A stretch of DNA of 64,000 nucleotides from Dokdonia donghaensis DSW-1 (GTDB lineage: Bacteria; Bacteroidota; Bacteroidia; Flavobacteriales; Flavobacteriaceae). The stretch is from NCBI RefSeq assembly GCF_001653755.1, contig NZ_CP015125.1, positions 432,001 through 496,000 of the forward strand, in the 5' to 3' direction. The stretch's first letter is position 1. The number at the start of each line of letters is the position of its first letter. The position numbers and the translations under genes are program-made. The notes beneath the pieces are model-generated. The model was not told where the DNA came from. It did no database searches and was given only the letters and a program-made list of their open reading frames with translations. Below are positions 43,686 to 51,885 of this stretch, one piece after another.

Positions 43686-44840
43686 CTAAGCTTTCTCTAC
43701 GATAATACTCACGGCATTACCACCAAAACCTACGGCGTTTACCATAATCTTGTTAAGCGCTTGATCTTTTGTTTTATCCTTGAGGTATGGAACACCTATA
43801 AAACGTTGCTCTTGCAACATATTTATAGCAAGCTCTAAACTTAACAGTCCACTTGCCCCAAAGGTGTGGCCTATTTTCCACTTGTTTGTGGTAAGCATAG
43901 GTAGCTCTTCTCCAAAAACGGCCTTTACAGCGCCCATCTCAGAGGTATCACCTTTAAGTGTACCTGGTGCGTGCATTACAATAGCATCTATCTCAGAAAG
44001 GTCTGTTTTGCCCAGTGCCATTTTCATAGATTTCTGGAAGCAAAGACCCTCGTTAGATATAGATACTGCGTGGTCTAGCATCTCTGTAGCATATCCTACT
44101 GCAGTTACATATGCAAGTGCGTTTTTCTTTTTTCCTAACTCAAGACAAGCTACTGCTGCAGCTTCTCCTAGCACCATTGTGTTTTTCTTTTTAAAGAGGT
44201 TAAGCGCCATATTAGGATATGCACTCGTACCCTCTTCTGTAGGTGTGAGTTTCATTGCTCTTATTTGTGCAATAGTAAACGGTGTAAGTGCCGCCTCAGA
44301 ACCTCCTACTAAGAATTTTTTTGCCATTCCAGATTGTAACCACGCCACGCCATTTAATAAAGCGTGTAAAGCAGTACTGCACGTTATAGAGTGTGATATG
44401 TCTGGTCCGGTAGATTTTAAATCGTTTGCTAGCCAAGATGAGATATTACCTAGCGTAGTAGACGGTGATGCCCGTGTAGGGACAATGTTGCGCTCCTTAT
44501 AAGTTTCAAAAAACTTTTCAAAAAGTTGTGTTGCACCTCTTGAAGAACCTACGTTTATACCAAAATCTCCATCTTTCCACCCTGCTTGCGCTACTGCAAT
44601 TCTACCTGCATAAAGAGCATATAGTACAGATGGATCAATTCTTAAATAGTTTTTATCTTCACGACGTATAGCCTGAATAGCTTTTTGGCCTTCTGGTGTT
44701 AACCTTGCAGTAAATGCTTCTAGCTCTTCTTCCCAAGCAATTTTTGTAGTTGTTTCTTGGTATGCGTTCCACTGCTCTTCAGCATTTGAACCTAATGGAG
44801 AGATAGAACCTAGACCGGTTATAGCTATAGGAGTTTTCAA
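43686..44840 (-). CDS. Beta-ketoacyl-ACP synthase (KAS I/II type) in the biotin region
   Basis: A 384-residue thiolase-fold condensing enzyme with the full Cys-His-His triad: C154 (SITCSTALH), H290 (IVMHAPGT) and H325 (KIGHTFGASG). It lacks the ketosynthase insertion of FabF and is shorter than FabF (about 412 residues), and diverges in the flanking loops. It starts at TTG 44840 with a perfect -7 box TACTTTTG at 44870-44877. The neighbours are bioB, bioA, bioD and bioF, so it may elongate the pimeloyl chain as part of biotin synthesis; BioC and BioH are not in the window. A palindrome copy follows the stop by 8 nt. Confidence 0.9.
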   Translation of the reverse strand: MKTPIAITGLGSISPLGSNAEEQWNAYQETTTKIAWEEELEAFTARLTPEGQKAIQAIRREDKNYLRIDPSVLYALYAGRIAVAQAGWKDGDFGINVGSSRGATQLFEKFFETYKERNIVPTRASPSTTLGNISSWLANDLKSTGPDISHSITCSTALHALLNGVAWLQSGMAKKFLVGGSEAALTPFTIAQIRAMKLTPTEEGTSAYPNMALNLFKKKNTMVLGEAAAVACLELGKKKNALAYVTAVGYATEMLDHAVSISNEGLCFQKSMKMALGKTDLSEIDAIVMHAPGTLKGDTSEMGAVKAVFGEELPMLTTNKWKIGHTFGASGLLSLELAINMLQEQRFIGVPYLKDKTKDQALNKIMVNAVGFGGNAVSIIVEKA

Positions 44841-44869
44841 AGTATAAGTTTGTTTAAAAATTGAATTTA

Positions 44870-44877
44870 CAAAAGTA
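44870..44877 (-). promoter_or_regulatory. -7 box of the ketoacyl synthase gene
   Basis: TACTTTTG on the minus strand, full consensus, 29 nt before the TTG start; adjoins palindrome copy 18. Confidence 0.6.
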
Positions 44878-44895
44878 CAATTTCGCGAAAGCGTA
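44876..44895. repeat. 20-bp palindrome, copy 18, at a promoter
   Basis: 18/20 match, two left-arm bases altered. It overlaps the -7 box of the ketoacyl synthase gene by 2 nt and fills its -33 region. Confidence 0.88.
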
Positions 44896-44974
44896 CCCCA
44901 TCTATTTTCCAGTTTTCTTAAAAAGAAGTGTAACTTTCACCTCATAACTGTTACCTATCTAAAAATCAATCACA

Positions 44975-45418
44975 ATGGATAATCAAAATGAACTTATAGA
45001 GCAGCCTAGCTGGTGGAAACGCAACTGGAAATGGGCTGTACCCGTAGGAGGATGCCTATCTATAGTCGTAATAGGAGTCATATTAATAGTAGGTGGCGTC
45101 TTTGCTTTTGCAAATAAAATCAAAACAGCTTCTGGAAGTGATGAGGCGCTGGCTCAAGTACAATCTAACCAAGAAGTGATCGCTGTGCTAGGTGAACCCA
45201 TAGAAAGTGACGGTTTTGGGAGTTTTAATATCTCTTTTAATAATGGAGAAAAAAGAACTAATGCGACAACTCCCATAAAAGGCCCAAACGGGACTGGCGT
45301 GATACATCTTATCACCAGCGGAGAAGGCGACGAGAAGGTATATGAAGTTTATAATGTCACCATAGATGACAGTGACCAAGTGATTGACCTATCGCCACTA
45401 CTGCTAGAAGACAACTAG
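44975..45418 (+). CDS. Coa1-like membrane protein
   Basis: A 147-residue protein with a cytoplasmic N-terminus rich in Trp (SWWKRNWKWAVP), one transmembrane helix (about 24-46) and a soluble domain that resembles the cytochrome c oxidase assembly factor Coa1 fold (ALAQVQSNQEVIAVLGEPIESDGFGSFNISFNNG ... GPNGTGVIHLI). The domain family is widely used in bacteria with unknown role. It lies on the opposite strand inside the biotin region, and its last 4 bases overlap the bioA stop tail-to-tail. Confidence 0.82.
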   Translation: MDNQNELIEQPSWWKRNWKWAVPVGGCLSIVVIGVILIVGGVFAFANKIKTASGSDEALAQVQSNQEVIAVLGEPIESDGFGSFNISFNNGEKRTNATTPIKGPNGTGVIHLITSGEGDEKVYEVYNVTIDDSDQVIDLSPLLLEDN

Positions 45419-46680
45419 AAATGATCTAGCGCTTCTTGTATTGCGCCATACACTTTGTCCAGCTCTTTATCTGTAATTACATAAGGTGGTAGCACATAAA
45501 TAGTATTACCTAGCGGCCTAAGTGCCACGCCTCGTTGCATAAAAAACTGGTAAAGCTCGTCGCGCAGGTTGCCATAGCGCGCCATCTCTATAGTAAGATC
45601 TATGGCGATTATAACACCTTTTACTCGCACATTATTCACTTTATGATGTGCTTTTACCCTTTGTACAAATGCTCGATGAGCTGCATTGATACGTTCTCTA
45701 CTTTGTGTAATTTCTTGGGTTTGTAGCACTTCAATTCCGGCAATAGCCGCAGCGCAACCTACGGGATGTGCACTAAAGGTATGTGCGTGAAAAAACCCTT
45801 TATGTACTTCCTCACTTAAAAAGCCTTCAAAGATTTCTTGAGTACAACTTGTGATACTAAGCGGAAACATTCCCGCAGTAAGTGCCTTACTGAGACACAT
45901 TATATCTGGCTTATTATCTAACTGGTCACAGGCAAAGACGGTTCCTGTCTTTCCAAAACCGGTCATAATCTCATCTGCAATGGTGAGTACATTTGACTCA
46001 CGGCATTTTTGTACAAGCGCATCAAGACCCGAAACGGAGTGAAACTTCATCCCAGCAGCTCCTTGTACTAAGGGCTCAAAAATAAAGGCCGCACATTTAT
46101 TTGATGCCAGTATCGCCTCTAGCTTGGCCATTACCTCTTCAAGGTTATCTTCTTGTGGAGTTGGGATACGTTCTACTTTAAGTAAAAAATCTTCAAAAGG
46201 ACCGTTATACGAACTCAAACCAGAGGCGCTCATCGCCCCAAAAGTATCGCCGTGAAAACCGTCTTCAAAAGCGATAAGTGTATCTCTTTTATCTCCTTTG
46301 TTATGATAGTACTGTAGTGACATTTTGATAGCCGCTTCTACTGCTGTAGAGCCGTTATCATTAAAAAACACCTTCTCTTGGTTACCCGGTAAAATTTCTA
46401 CCAACTTTTCGGCAAGGGTAACTGCTGGAGGATGCGTAAACCCGCTGAACATTACAAAATCCAACTGCTGCATCTGTTTATGCATCGCGCTAGTGATGTA
46501 CTCATTACCGTGACCATACATTGCGGTATACCAAGATGCAATACCATCTATATACTCATTACCCGCATCATCATACATCACGGCTCCTTTTGCGCGTGTA
46601 ATCACAATAGGCTCTCTCGCCGTTTGATGCTGCGTGAGTGGGTGCCAGAGGTGCTTGCTGTCTTTTTCTAATATAGTCAC
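45415..46680 (-). CDS. bioA: Adenosylmethionine-8-amino-7-oxononanoate aminotransferase
   Basis: A 421-residue PLP enzyme that aminates 8-amino-7-oxononanoate to 7,8-diaminononanoate with S-adenosylmethionine as donor. The PLP lysine is K265 (CLSKALTAGMFP); WHP at the N-terminus (HLWHPLTQH) and FNDNGSTAVEAAIKMSLQYY are BioA signatures. The start is GTG at 46680; a perfect -7 box TAACTTTG (46697-46704) lies 16 nt upstream, so it can be expressed independently of bioD and bioF. It is convergent with the Coa1-like gene, overlapping by 4 nt. Confidence 0.96.
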   Translation of the reverse strand: MTILEKDSKHLWHPLTQHQTAREPIVITRAKGAVMYDDAGNEYIDGIASWYTAMYGHGNEYITSAMHKQMQQLDFVMFSGFTHPPAVTLAEKLVEILPGNQEKVFFNDNGSTAVEAAIKMSLQYYHNKGDKRDTLIAFEDGFHGDTFGAMSASGLSSYNGPFEDFLLKVERIPTPQEDNLEEVMAKLEAILASNKCAAFIFEPLVQGAAGMKFHSVSGLDALVQKCRESNVLTIADEIMTGFGKTGTVFACDQLDNKPDIMCLSKALTAGMFPLSITSCTQEIFEGFLSEEVHKGFFHAHTFSAHPVGCAAAIAGIEVLQTQEITQSRERINAAHRAFVQRVKAHHKVNNVRVKGVIIAIDLTIEMARYGNLRDELYQFFMQRGVALRPLGNTIYVLPPYVITDKELDKVYGAIQEALDHF

Positions 46681-46696
46681 AATTATAAGTTTAGTG

Positions 46697-46704
46697 CAAA
46701 GTTA
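46697..46704 (-). promoter_or_regulatory. -7 box of bioA
   Basis: TAACTTTG on the minus strand, full consensus, 16 nt before the GTG start. Confidence 0.65.
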
Positions 46705-46750
46705 GTTAAGGTAATAGCCTTCTTAGTTAGAAAGGATTTTAAAAAAAAGT

Positions 46751-47383
46751 CTAGAGGTTTATTACGCTTTCGCGAAAGCGCTCTGCATACTCTGCAATAA
46801 CATTTTCATCAAAGTAGGGTTCTTCATCAATACGACCTATTACGGTTGCTCCACTCATTTTCTTAATTATAGACTCTGTGGTAGGATGCTCATCTCCAGA
46901 AAATATAATACCACCTATCTCAAGATTACGTGCCTTGAGTAATTCAATAGTCATCAGTGTGTGATTGATACTTCCTAGGTAATGACGCGATACTACAATC
47001 ACTTTATCTGTAGGGCTTATTACATCTGCAATGGTTTCGGTTTGATTTATAGGGACTAGTAAGCCGCCTGCACCCTCAATTACAAGCGAATTTGTAGTTT
47101 CTGGTCTTTTGATTTTATCTACGGTAACGGTTACATTATCTATAGCTGCTGCCGCGTGCGGACTCATAGGTGTATTTAAAGCAAAGCTGTTATCGTGATA
47201 TTGCGATATTTCACTTTTAACTAATCGCTTGACTTTATGAGTATCACTATTATCAAGATCTCCGGCCTGCACGGGCTTCCAGTAATCTGCTTGTAGGGCT
47301 TCTGTTACGATGGCTGCGGCAACCGTCTTCCCCACATCTGTAGAAATCCCAGTAATGAAATATGTTGCTTGTTTATCTTTCAT
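46751..47383 (-). CDS. bioD: Dethiobiotin synthetase
   Basis: A 210-residue P-loop enzyme that carboxylates and closes diaminononanoate to dethiobiotin. The motif TGISTDVGKT is at residues 11-20, followed by YWKPVQAGD and the EGAGGLLVPIN loop. Length is normal. A palindrome copy (46763-46782) lies within the final codons and encodes ERFRES just before the stop, with the final residues VINL; the normal C-terminal helix may be shortened. It lies 54 nt after bioF on the same strand. Confidence 0.95.
   Translation of the reverse strand: MKDKQATYFITGISTDVGKTVAAAIVTEALQADYWKPVQAGDLDNSDTHKVKRLVKSEISQYHDNSFALNTPMSPHAAAAIDNVTVTVDKIKRPETTNSLVIEGAGGLLVPINQTETIADVISPTDKVIVVSRHYLGSINHTLMTIELLKARNLEIGGIIFSGDEHPTTESIIKKMSGATVIGRIDEEPYFDENVIAEYAERFRESVINL
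46763..46782. repeat. 20-bp palindrome, copy 19, at the 3' end of bioD
   Basis: 18/20 match within the last codons of bioD, translated as ERFRES just before the stop at 46751. Confidence 0.95.
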
Positions 47384-47437
47384 CTTATATTCTTTTGTAG
47401 TTAAACAAAGCTCTTTAATGACTAAGCTTGTTTCTTG

Positions 47438-48622
47438 CTATAATTGGCTTTTTATTAATTCTAGAAGTTGAGTAACTTCATCTTTACTGTTATATGCGTG
47501 TAAGCAAATACGCAGGCGCTCTTGACCTTCTGGAACTGTTGGTGACAAAATAGGCTTAACGTTAAAGTTGTTTTCTTTTAGCTTTCGCGAAAGCGTCTTT
47601 ACCGCATCATTACCACGTATTACACCACAATGTATGGCAGAGTTACTCTCTATAAAGAGCTCATCTAGAGCTAGCCTCTGTATTTCGTCTTTAAAATGAG
47701 TTATAAGTTTGCACAAGTTCACAACCTCTGGCGCATCTTCATTTGTGCTTTCTAACAATTGCTCGTAAGCACTTAAAATAACAGCAAGAGAATGTGGAGG
47801 CAGCCCAGTGGTATAAATAAAAGAGCGTGCAAAATTTACTAGATAGCTCCTTAAAGCCTCACTACCTAAAATCGCGGCTCCGTGAGCTCCTATCCCTTTA
47901 CCAAAGGTGACAATGCGTGCAAAAACTTTATCTTCTAGATGTAGTTCTTGTACAAGTCCTGCGCCTTGAGGTCCCAGCACAGCGGTTGCGTGTGCTTCAT
48001 CTATAATGAGGTGTATGCCATATTTTATACAGATGTCTGCAATGGCAAGAAGGTCTGGCGTATCACCATCCATTGAGAAAACAGACTCGGTCACAAGGTA
48101 TAGCTCGATGGCACCTTCTTGATCATCTAGGTGATGTATCTCACGCAATCTAGAGACCAGCTCTTTTATACTGGCGATATCATTATGCTTAAACTTATAA
48201 CCTCTCGCTAGGCTCATCTGTATGCCATCTCGTATACTCGCGTGTATATACTCATCGTACAATATAAGATCCCCACGCTGCGGCACACTCTGAAAAAAGC
48301 CTACGTTTGCATCATAGCCGCTATTAAAAACAAGTGCGCTCTCTGCTTTATGAAAATCTGCTAGCCTCTCCTCCGTGCGAGCGTATAGCTTGTGATTACC
48401 AGACAGCAATCTGCTCCCTGTGGCTCCATTTGCAATAAGCTGCTCTTCTTTCAAAATAGCTTGAGCACGCGCTGTAATTTTCTGGGCTAAGTTACTATCA
48501 CTAGAAAAACCTAGATAATCGTTGGACGAGAAGTCCACGAGATTTGCCGCAGGCCTGAGTGCTCGTAGTGCTTGCATAGCTTTTCGAGCATCTAGTTTTT
48601 TCTGTAATTTTTTTGGTAACAT
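47438..48622 (-). CDS. bioF: 8-amino-7-oxononanoate synthase
   Basis: A PLP enzyme of about 394 residues that joins pimeloyl-thioester and alanine. K242 (TFGKGIGAHGAAILG) binds PLP and DEAHATAVLGPQGAG supplies the conserved cofactor loop. ATG 48622 (MLPKKLQKK) is preferred to 48643: a -7 box TATCTTTA (48627-48634) ends 4 nt upstream, which predicts a leaderless message and would rule out the longer start. A palindrome copy at 47578-47597 encodes KTLSRKLK near the C-terminal domain. Kbl (2-amino-3-ketobutyrate ligase) is a close homologue, but the neighbours decide for BioF. Confidence 0.94.
   Translation of the reverse strand: MLPKKLQKKLDARKAMQALRALRPAANLVDFSSNDYLGFSSDSNLAQKITARAQAILKEEQLIANGATGSRLLSGNHKLYARTEERLADFHKAESALVFNSGYDANVGFFQSVPQRGDLILYDEYIHASIRDGIQMSLARGYKFKHNDIASIKELVSRLREIHHLDDQEGAIELYLVTESVFSMDGDTPDLLAIADICIKYGIHLIIDEAHATAVLGPQGAGLVQELHLEDKVFARIVTFGKGIGAHGAAILGSEALRSYLVNFARSFIYTTGLPPHSLAVILSAYEQLLESTNEDAPEVVNLCKLITHFKDEIQRLALDELFIESNSAIHCGVIRGNDAVKTLSRKLKENNFNVKPILSPTVPEGQERLRICLHAYNSKDEVTQLLELIKSQL
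47578..47597. repeat. 20-bp palindrome, copy 20, inside bioF
   Basis: 17/20 match with intact 14-bp core; translated as TLSRKLK. Confidence 0.94.
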
Positions 48623-48626
48623 ATGG

Positions 48627-48634
48627 TAAAGATA
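48627..48634 (-). promoter_or_regulatory. -7 box of bioF
   Basis: TATCTTTA on the minus strand, ending 4 nt before ATG 48622. Confidence 0.55.
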
Positions 48635-48707
48635 CTTCACCAATGTGACATTTTGTAGGGATAGAAGTGCCGTTAGTTTCTTACTTTTAAAATCTAAACT
48701 TTCCTTT

Positions 48708-50480
48708 ATGAGATTACTTCTTATTGCATTACTCTTAAGTTCCTTTTGTATCGCTCAAACTAATGAGTATAGCATCTCCTTTGAGAATGCCGTACATCAC
48801 GAGGCTAGCATTGCGATTACCTTCCCAGAACTTAAACAGAAAACCGTTACCGTACGTATGAGTAGATCATCTCCGGGACGTTATGCCATACACGAGTTTG
48901 CAAAAAATGTATTTGACTTTAAGGCAACAAACAGTAAAGGAGAAGTACTAGAGGCAACCAGACCAGATCCCTACTCTTGGGAGATTAAAAATCACGATGG
49001 AGAAATAAACGTATCCTACACACTCTTTGCAAATAGGGCAGATGGTACGTACTCACAAATAGATGAGTCACACGCACACCTCAATATGCCTGCTACATTT
49101 ATGTTTATGGAGGGAGAAGAGCATCGCCCTATCAAGATAGACTTTAATGTAAGGAGAGACTTAAACTGGAAAGTTGCTAGCCAACTCAAAAAAGTCTCAC
49201 AAACAACATTTACAGCACCAGATTTACAATACTTTTTTGACAGCCCTACCGAGGTAAGTGATTACCAGTTGCGAGAGTTTATGGTAGATGGTCAAAACAT
49301 ACGTTTTGCATTACATAGTGATGACAGCGCACAAGATTTTGATACGTATTGGAAAAAGGTAAAAGCCATTGTTCTTGCACAAAAAGAAGTGTTTGGAGAG
49401 TTGCCTGCCTATGATTTTGGCGAGTACACCTTCCTTGCCTGTTACGCTCCTCACGTATCTGGTGATGGAATGGAACACCGCAACAGTACGATTCTTACCG
49501 ATAGAGAATCGCTAGCAGCTGGTGGTATGGAAGGCAATATAGGAACGGTTTCTCACGAGTTTTTTCACTCGTGGAATGTGGAGCGCATACGCCCAGCAGA
49601 TCTCGAGCCCTTTGACTTTACTGCAGCAAATATGAGTGGATCCCTATGGTTTGCCGAAGGTTTTACAAGCTACTACACTAACTTAATTCTTGCTCGCACA
49701 GGCGTTATCACCAGTGAAGATTATGTAAAAGGACTCAACCGAACGTTCAACTATGTATGGAACTCACCTGCCCGCGATTATTTTAACCCGATTGAGATGA
49801 GCTACCAGGCACCTTTTGTAGATGCCGCGACCTCTGTAGATCCTGTAAATAGAAACAACACCTTTATCTCATACTACTCTTATGGAAGTGTGCTGGGTCT
49901 AGCGCTTGACCTCTCACTGCGCCAGCAAGGACTTAATCTAGATGACTATTTTAAAGCAGTGTGGAATCAGTTTGGAAAAAAGGAGGTCTCATACAGTATT
50001 CAAGATCTTGAAAATGTACTCTCTGGGTATGCGGGTGACGCTTTCGCGAAAGCGTTCTTCTCTCAATACATTTATGATAGTCAGATGCCAGATTATCAAA
50101 ACCTACTATCAAATGCGGGACTTACAATAACACAAGACAAAAACAAACCTTATCTAGGACTACGTGTAAACGCCTCTGAAAGCGGATTACGTATTGCTAG
50201 CCCAACTTCAAAAGGCTCGCCTGCATATGCTGCAAAGCTTAATAAAGGAGATCTTATAACTGCAGTAGATGGAGCAGCGATAACGACTGTAGATGCCTAT
50301 AATGCGCTAGTTAAAAAGCTCACAGTAGGTCAAACGATTGCAGTGAGCTATAAACGTTTTGATAGCGACGCAACCACAAACCTAACAGTAAGCGCAGATC
50401 CTACCTACACCATCACCACCGATGAAAAGGCAGATAAAAAAGCTCGTAAGCTCAAAAAATACTGGCTACAAGAAAAGTAA
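48708..50480 (+). CDS. M61 family peptidase with PDZ domain
   Basis: A protein of 590 residues. A signal peptide (MRLLLIALLLSSFCIAQ) is followed by an N-terminal beta domain, the M61 glycyl aminopeptidase domain with zinc motif HEFFHSWNVERIRP (about 283-296) and downstream Glu in LWFAEGFTSYY, and a C-terminal PDZ domain (about 475-570, PYLGLRVNASESGLRIASPTSKGSPAYAAKLNKGD). It should be periplasmic. ATG 48708 is chosen for the signal peptide. A palindrome copy (50037-50056) encodes GDAFAKAFF between catalytic and PDZ regions. A strong terminator follows 22 nt after the stop. Confidence 0.93.
   Translation: MRLLLIALLLSSFCIAQTNEYSISFENAVHHEASIAITFPELKQKTVTVRMSRSSPGRYAIHEFAKNVFDFKATNSKGEVLEATRPDPYSWEIKNHDGEINVSYTLFANRADGTYSQIDESHAHLNMPATFMFMEGEEHRPIKIDFNVRRDLNWKVASQLKKVSQTTFTAPDLQYFFDSPTEVSDYQLREFMVDGQNIRFALHSDDSAQDFDTYWKKVKAIVLAQKEVFGELPAYDFGEYTFLACYAPHVSGDGMEHRNSTILTDRESLAAGGMEGNIGTVSHEFFHSWNVERIRPADLEPFDFTAANMSGSLWFAEGFTSYYTNLILARTGVITSEDYVKGLNRTFNYVWNSPARDYFNPIEMSYQAPFVDAATSVDPVNRNNTFISYYSYGSVLGLALDLSLRQQGLNLDDYFKAVWNQFGKKEVSYSIQDLENVLSGYAGDAFAKAFFSQYIYDSQMPDYQNLLSNAGLTITQDKNKPYLGLRVNASESGLRIASPTSKGSPAYAAKLNKGDLITAVDGAAITTVDAYNALVKKLTVGQTIAVSYKRFDSDATTNLTVSADPTYTITTDEKADKKARKLKKYWLQEK
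50037..50056. repeat. 20-bp palindrome, copy 21, inside a gene
   Basis: 18/20 match within the M61 peptidase gene; translated as DAFAKAF between catalytic and PDZ regions. Confidence 0.96.
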
Positions 50481-50501
50481 AGGGCCATCCTTAAAGGTTA
50501 T

Positions 50502-50536
50502 ATCCCCAGCACTATTTTTAGTGCTGGGGATTTTTT
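50502..50536 (+). terminator. Terminator of the M61 peptidase gene
   Basis: Stem ATCCCCAGCACTA / TAGTGCTGGGGAT with TTTT loop and a T6 tail, 22 nt beyond the stop codon. Confidence 0.95.
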
Positions 50537-50560
50537 ATGTGTGATTTTTGAATAAAATTA

Positions 50561-50588
50561 TTGTTCTTCAATAATTTTTATATATTTG
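50561..50588 (+). promoter_or_regulatory. Promoter of the DUF2975-XRE cassette
   Basis: TTG, 17-nt spacer, TATATTTG: full match to the Bacteroidota -33/-7 consensus. Transcription should start near 50593, 41 nt before the first gene. Confidence 0.85.
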
Positions 50589-50605
50589 TTATTGTAAAAC
50601 GATAA
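50589..50605. promoter_or_regulatory. Possible XRE operator
   Basis: Imperfect inverted repeat TTATTGT-AAA-ACGATAA (6 of 7 pairs) across the predicted transcription start, a position that would allow repression by the XRE protein of this cassette. Confidence 0.5.
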
Positions 50606-50633
50606 TTAAATGAAAACTATTTAAATAAATCTG

Positions 50634-51107
50634 ATGAATAAACTTAAAATATTATTTGGCATAATTGCACTACTACTTTTTGGCTACACCTTAGGAATTA
50701 TACAGAGTATTATTCTATTAGATAATTATCAATTAATAGTAGATGCTAGAAAAAGTGAAATAATCTTTGGTGAATTTGATTACTTCATAGATAAGTTATT
50801 GATTATATCCATTTGTGCAGGCCTCATCATTTGCCTTAAGTGTATTTATGAAATTTTAAAGAAGGGGTTTTTTACAACTATTTCTAAAAAGCATATGAAA
50901 TATGCAGGTTATATTTTTTTAATTGTTGGAACTATTTCTGCCATTCTTGACGGCATACGGTTCTTTGTAGGTAACCTGAGAGGAGTACTACTAAACAATA
51001 TTTTAATAGGATTGCTAGTAGGACTACTTGGCTTCATAGTCCTTATCATAGCAGATATGGCTCGAACGGGCTACCAACTCAAATCTGAAAACGATTTAAC
51101 TATATAA
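50634..51107 (+). CDS. DUF2975 membrane protein (copy 1)
   Basis: A 157-residue integral membrane protein with four predicted helices and a small loop (LKCIYEILKKGFFTTISKKHMKYAGY) typical of DUF2975. The last residues LKSENDLTI are identical to those of the next gene, so the two are tandem paralogues. It leads a three-gene unit ending with an XRE regulator, the common arrangement for DUF2975. A complete promoter (TTG-N17-TATATTTG, 50561-50588) lies upstream with an inverted repeat at the expected start of transcription. Confidence 0.85.
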   Translation: MNKLKILFGIIALLLFGYTLGIIQSIILLDNYQLIVDARKSEIIFGEFDYFIDKLLIISICAGLIICLKCIYEILKKGFFTTISKKHMKYAGYIFLIVGTISAILDGIRFFVGNLRGVLLNNILIGLLVGLLGFIVLIIADMARTGYQLKSENDLTI

Positions 51108-51116
51108 TTTTCTATT

Positions 51117-51593
51117 ATGAAAAACATAAAACTACTTCTGGGCGTAATTGTAGGTTTACTTATTTTAAACCTAGCTAAGGTCATCTTCAACATCACTTTT
51201 TATAACTCCTTAGATGATCTTCTCAACGCAGATGGTGAAGGTCATTTACTCATCATAACATATGTAGCAACTATCATCGTCTTATGCGCCGCTCACTTGC
51301 TTGTCGCTAAGGGACTGTGGTTTATGATACAATATGGATACTTTAATTTGAGAAGTATCAAGGTGCTCAATTTTGGAGCTGTTGCTTTTATCGTATATGG
51401 TGTTATTTCTCTTTGCTGGAGACTATACCTAATGAGCTATTTTGATGAAGTAAGCAGTAATATAGCTCCTCAAATGGTTATTAATGCCTTTGAGAATAGC
51501 TACACTATCATATTAGGACTCGCCATCATAACAATCACTACGGTATTAAAGGATGCACACATCCTCAAATCTGAAAACGATCTAACTATATAA
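51117..51593 (+). CDS. DUF2975 membrane protein (copy 2)
   Basis: A 158-residue four-helix membrane protein of the DUF2975 family, 9 nt downstream of copy 1. It ends in the same nine residues LKSENDLTI, although the rest has diverged strongly, which suggests the tail is functionally important, perhaps for contact with the XRE partner. Charge patterns are kept, with a cytoplasmic loop YGYFNLRSIKVLNFG at the place of the copy 1 loop. The XRE gene begins 3 nt later. Confidence 0.85.
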   Translation: MKNIKLLLGVIVGLLILNLAKVIFNITFYNSLDDLLNADGEGHLLIITYVATIIVLCAAHLLVAKGLWFMIQYGYFNLRSIKVLNFGAVAFIVYGVISLCWRLYLMSYFDEVSSNIAPQMVINAFENSYTIILGLAIITITTVLKDAHILKSENDLTI

Positions 51594-51596
51594 CCT

Positions 51597-51800
51597 ATGC
51601 CTATAACGATAAACTTAGACAAGGTGCTTGCAGATCGTGAGATGAAGAGCAAAGAACTCGCAGAAATCATAGGCATCACCACAGCAAACCTTTCTATACT
51701 CAAATCTGGTAAGGCAAAGGCAGTGCGTTTCTCTACGCTTGAGGCCATCTGTAAGGCCTTAGAGTGTCAACCTGGCGATATACTGGAGTATTCTTCATAG
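51597..51800 (+). CDS. XRE-family transcriptional regulator (YozG-like)
   Basis: A 67-residue helix-turn-helix protein of the Cro/CI type: MPITINLDKVLADREMKSKELAEIIGITTANLSILKSGKAKAVRFSTLEAICKALECQPGDILEYS. This is the YozG-like class that accompanies DUF2975 proteins. It probably represses its own operon; an imperfect inverted repeat lies at 50589-50605. A bidirectional terminator follows the stop (51830-51864). Which signal the membrane proteins pass to it is unknown. Confidence 0.92.
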   Translation: MPITINLDKVLADREMKSKELAEIIGITTANLSILKSGKAKAVRFSTLEAICKALECQPGDILEYSS

Positions 51801-51829
51801 AAGCTCTAAAATCTATTTCCCAAACAATA

Positions 51830-51864
51830 AAAAAGCCCAAATTCTCATAAGAATTTGGGCTTTT
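51830..51864. terminator. Bidirectional terminator between the XRE gene and atpC
   Basis: Stem AAAAGCCCAAATTCT / AGAATTTGGGCTTTT with a 4-nt loop, between convergent genes. Confidence 0.93.
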
Positions 51865-51885
51865 AATGATGTATGTAAATGCGCT

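Noticed and set aside
46763..46782. bioD truncated by the palindrome
   Set aside because: Length (210 residues) and all motifs are normal; only the last residues are affected, so the gene is treated as intact.
50610..50624. Four-codon open reading frame ATG...TAA before the DUF2975 gene
   Set aside because: Too short to judge; could be an upstream leader peptide but nothing supports it.
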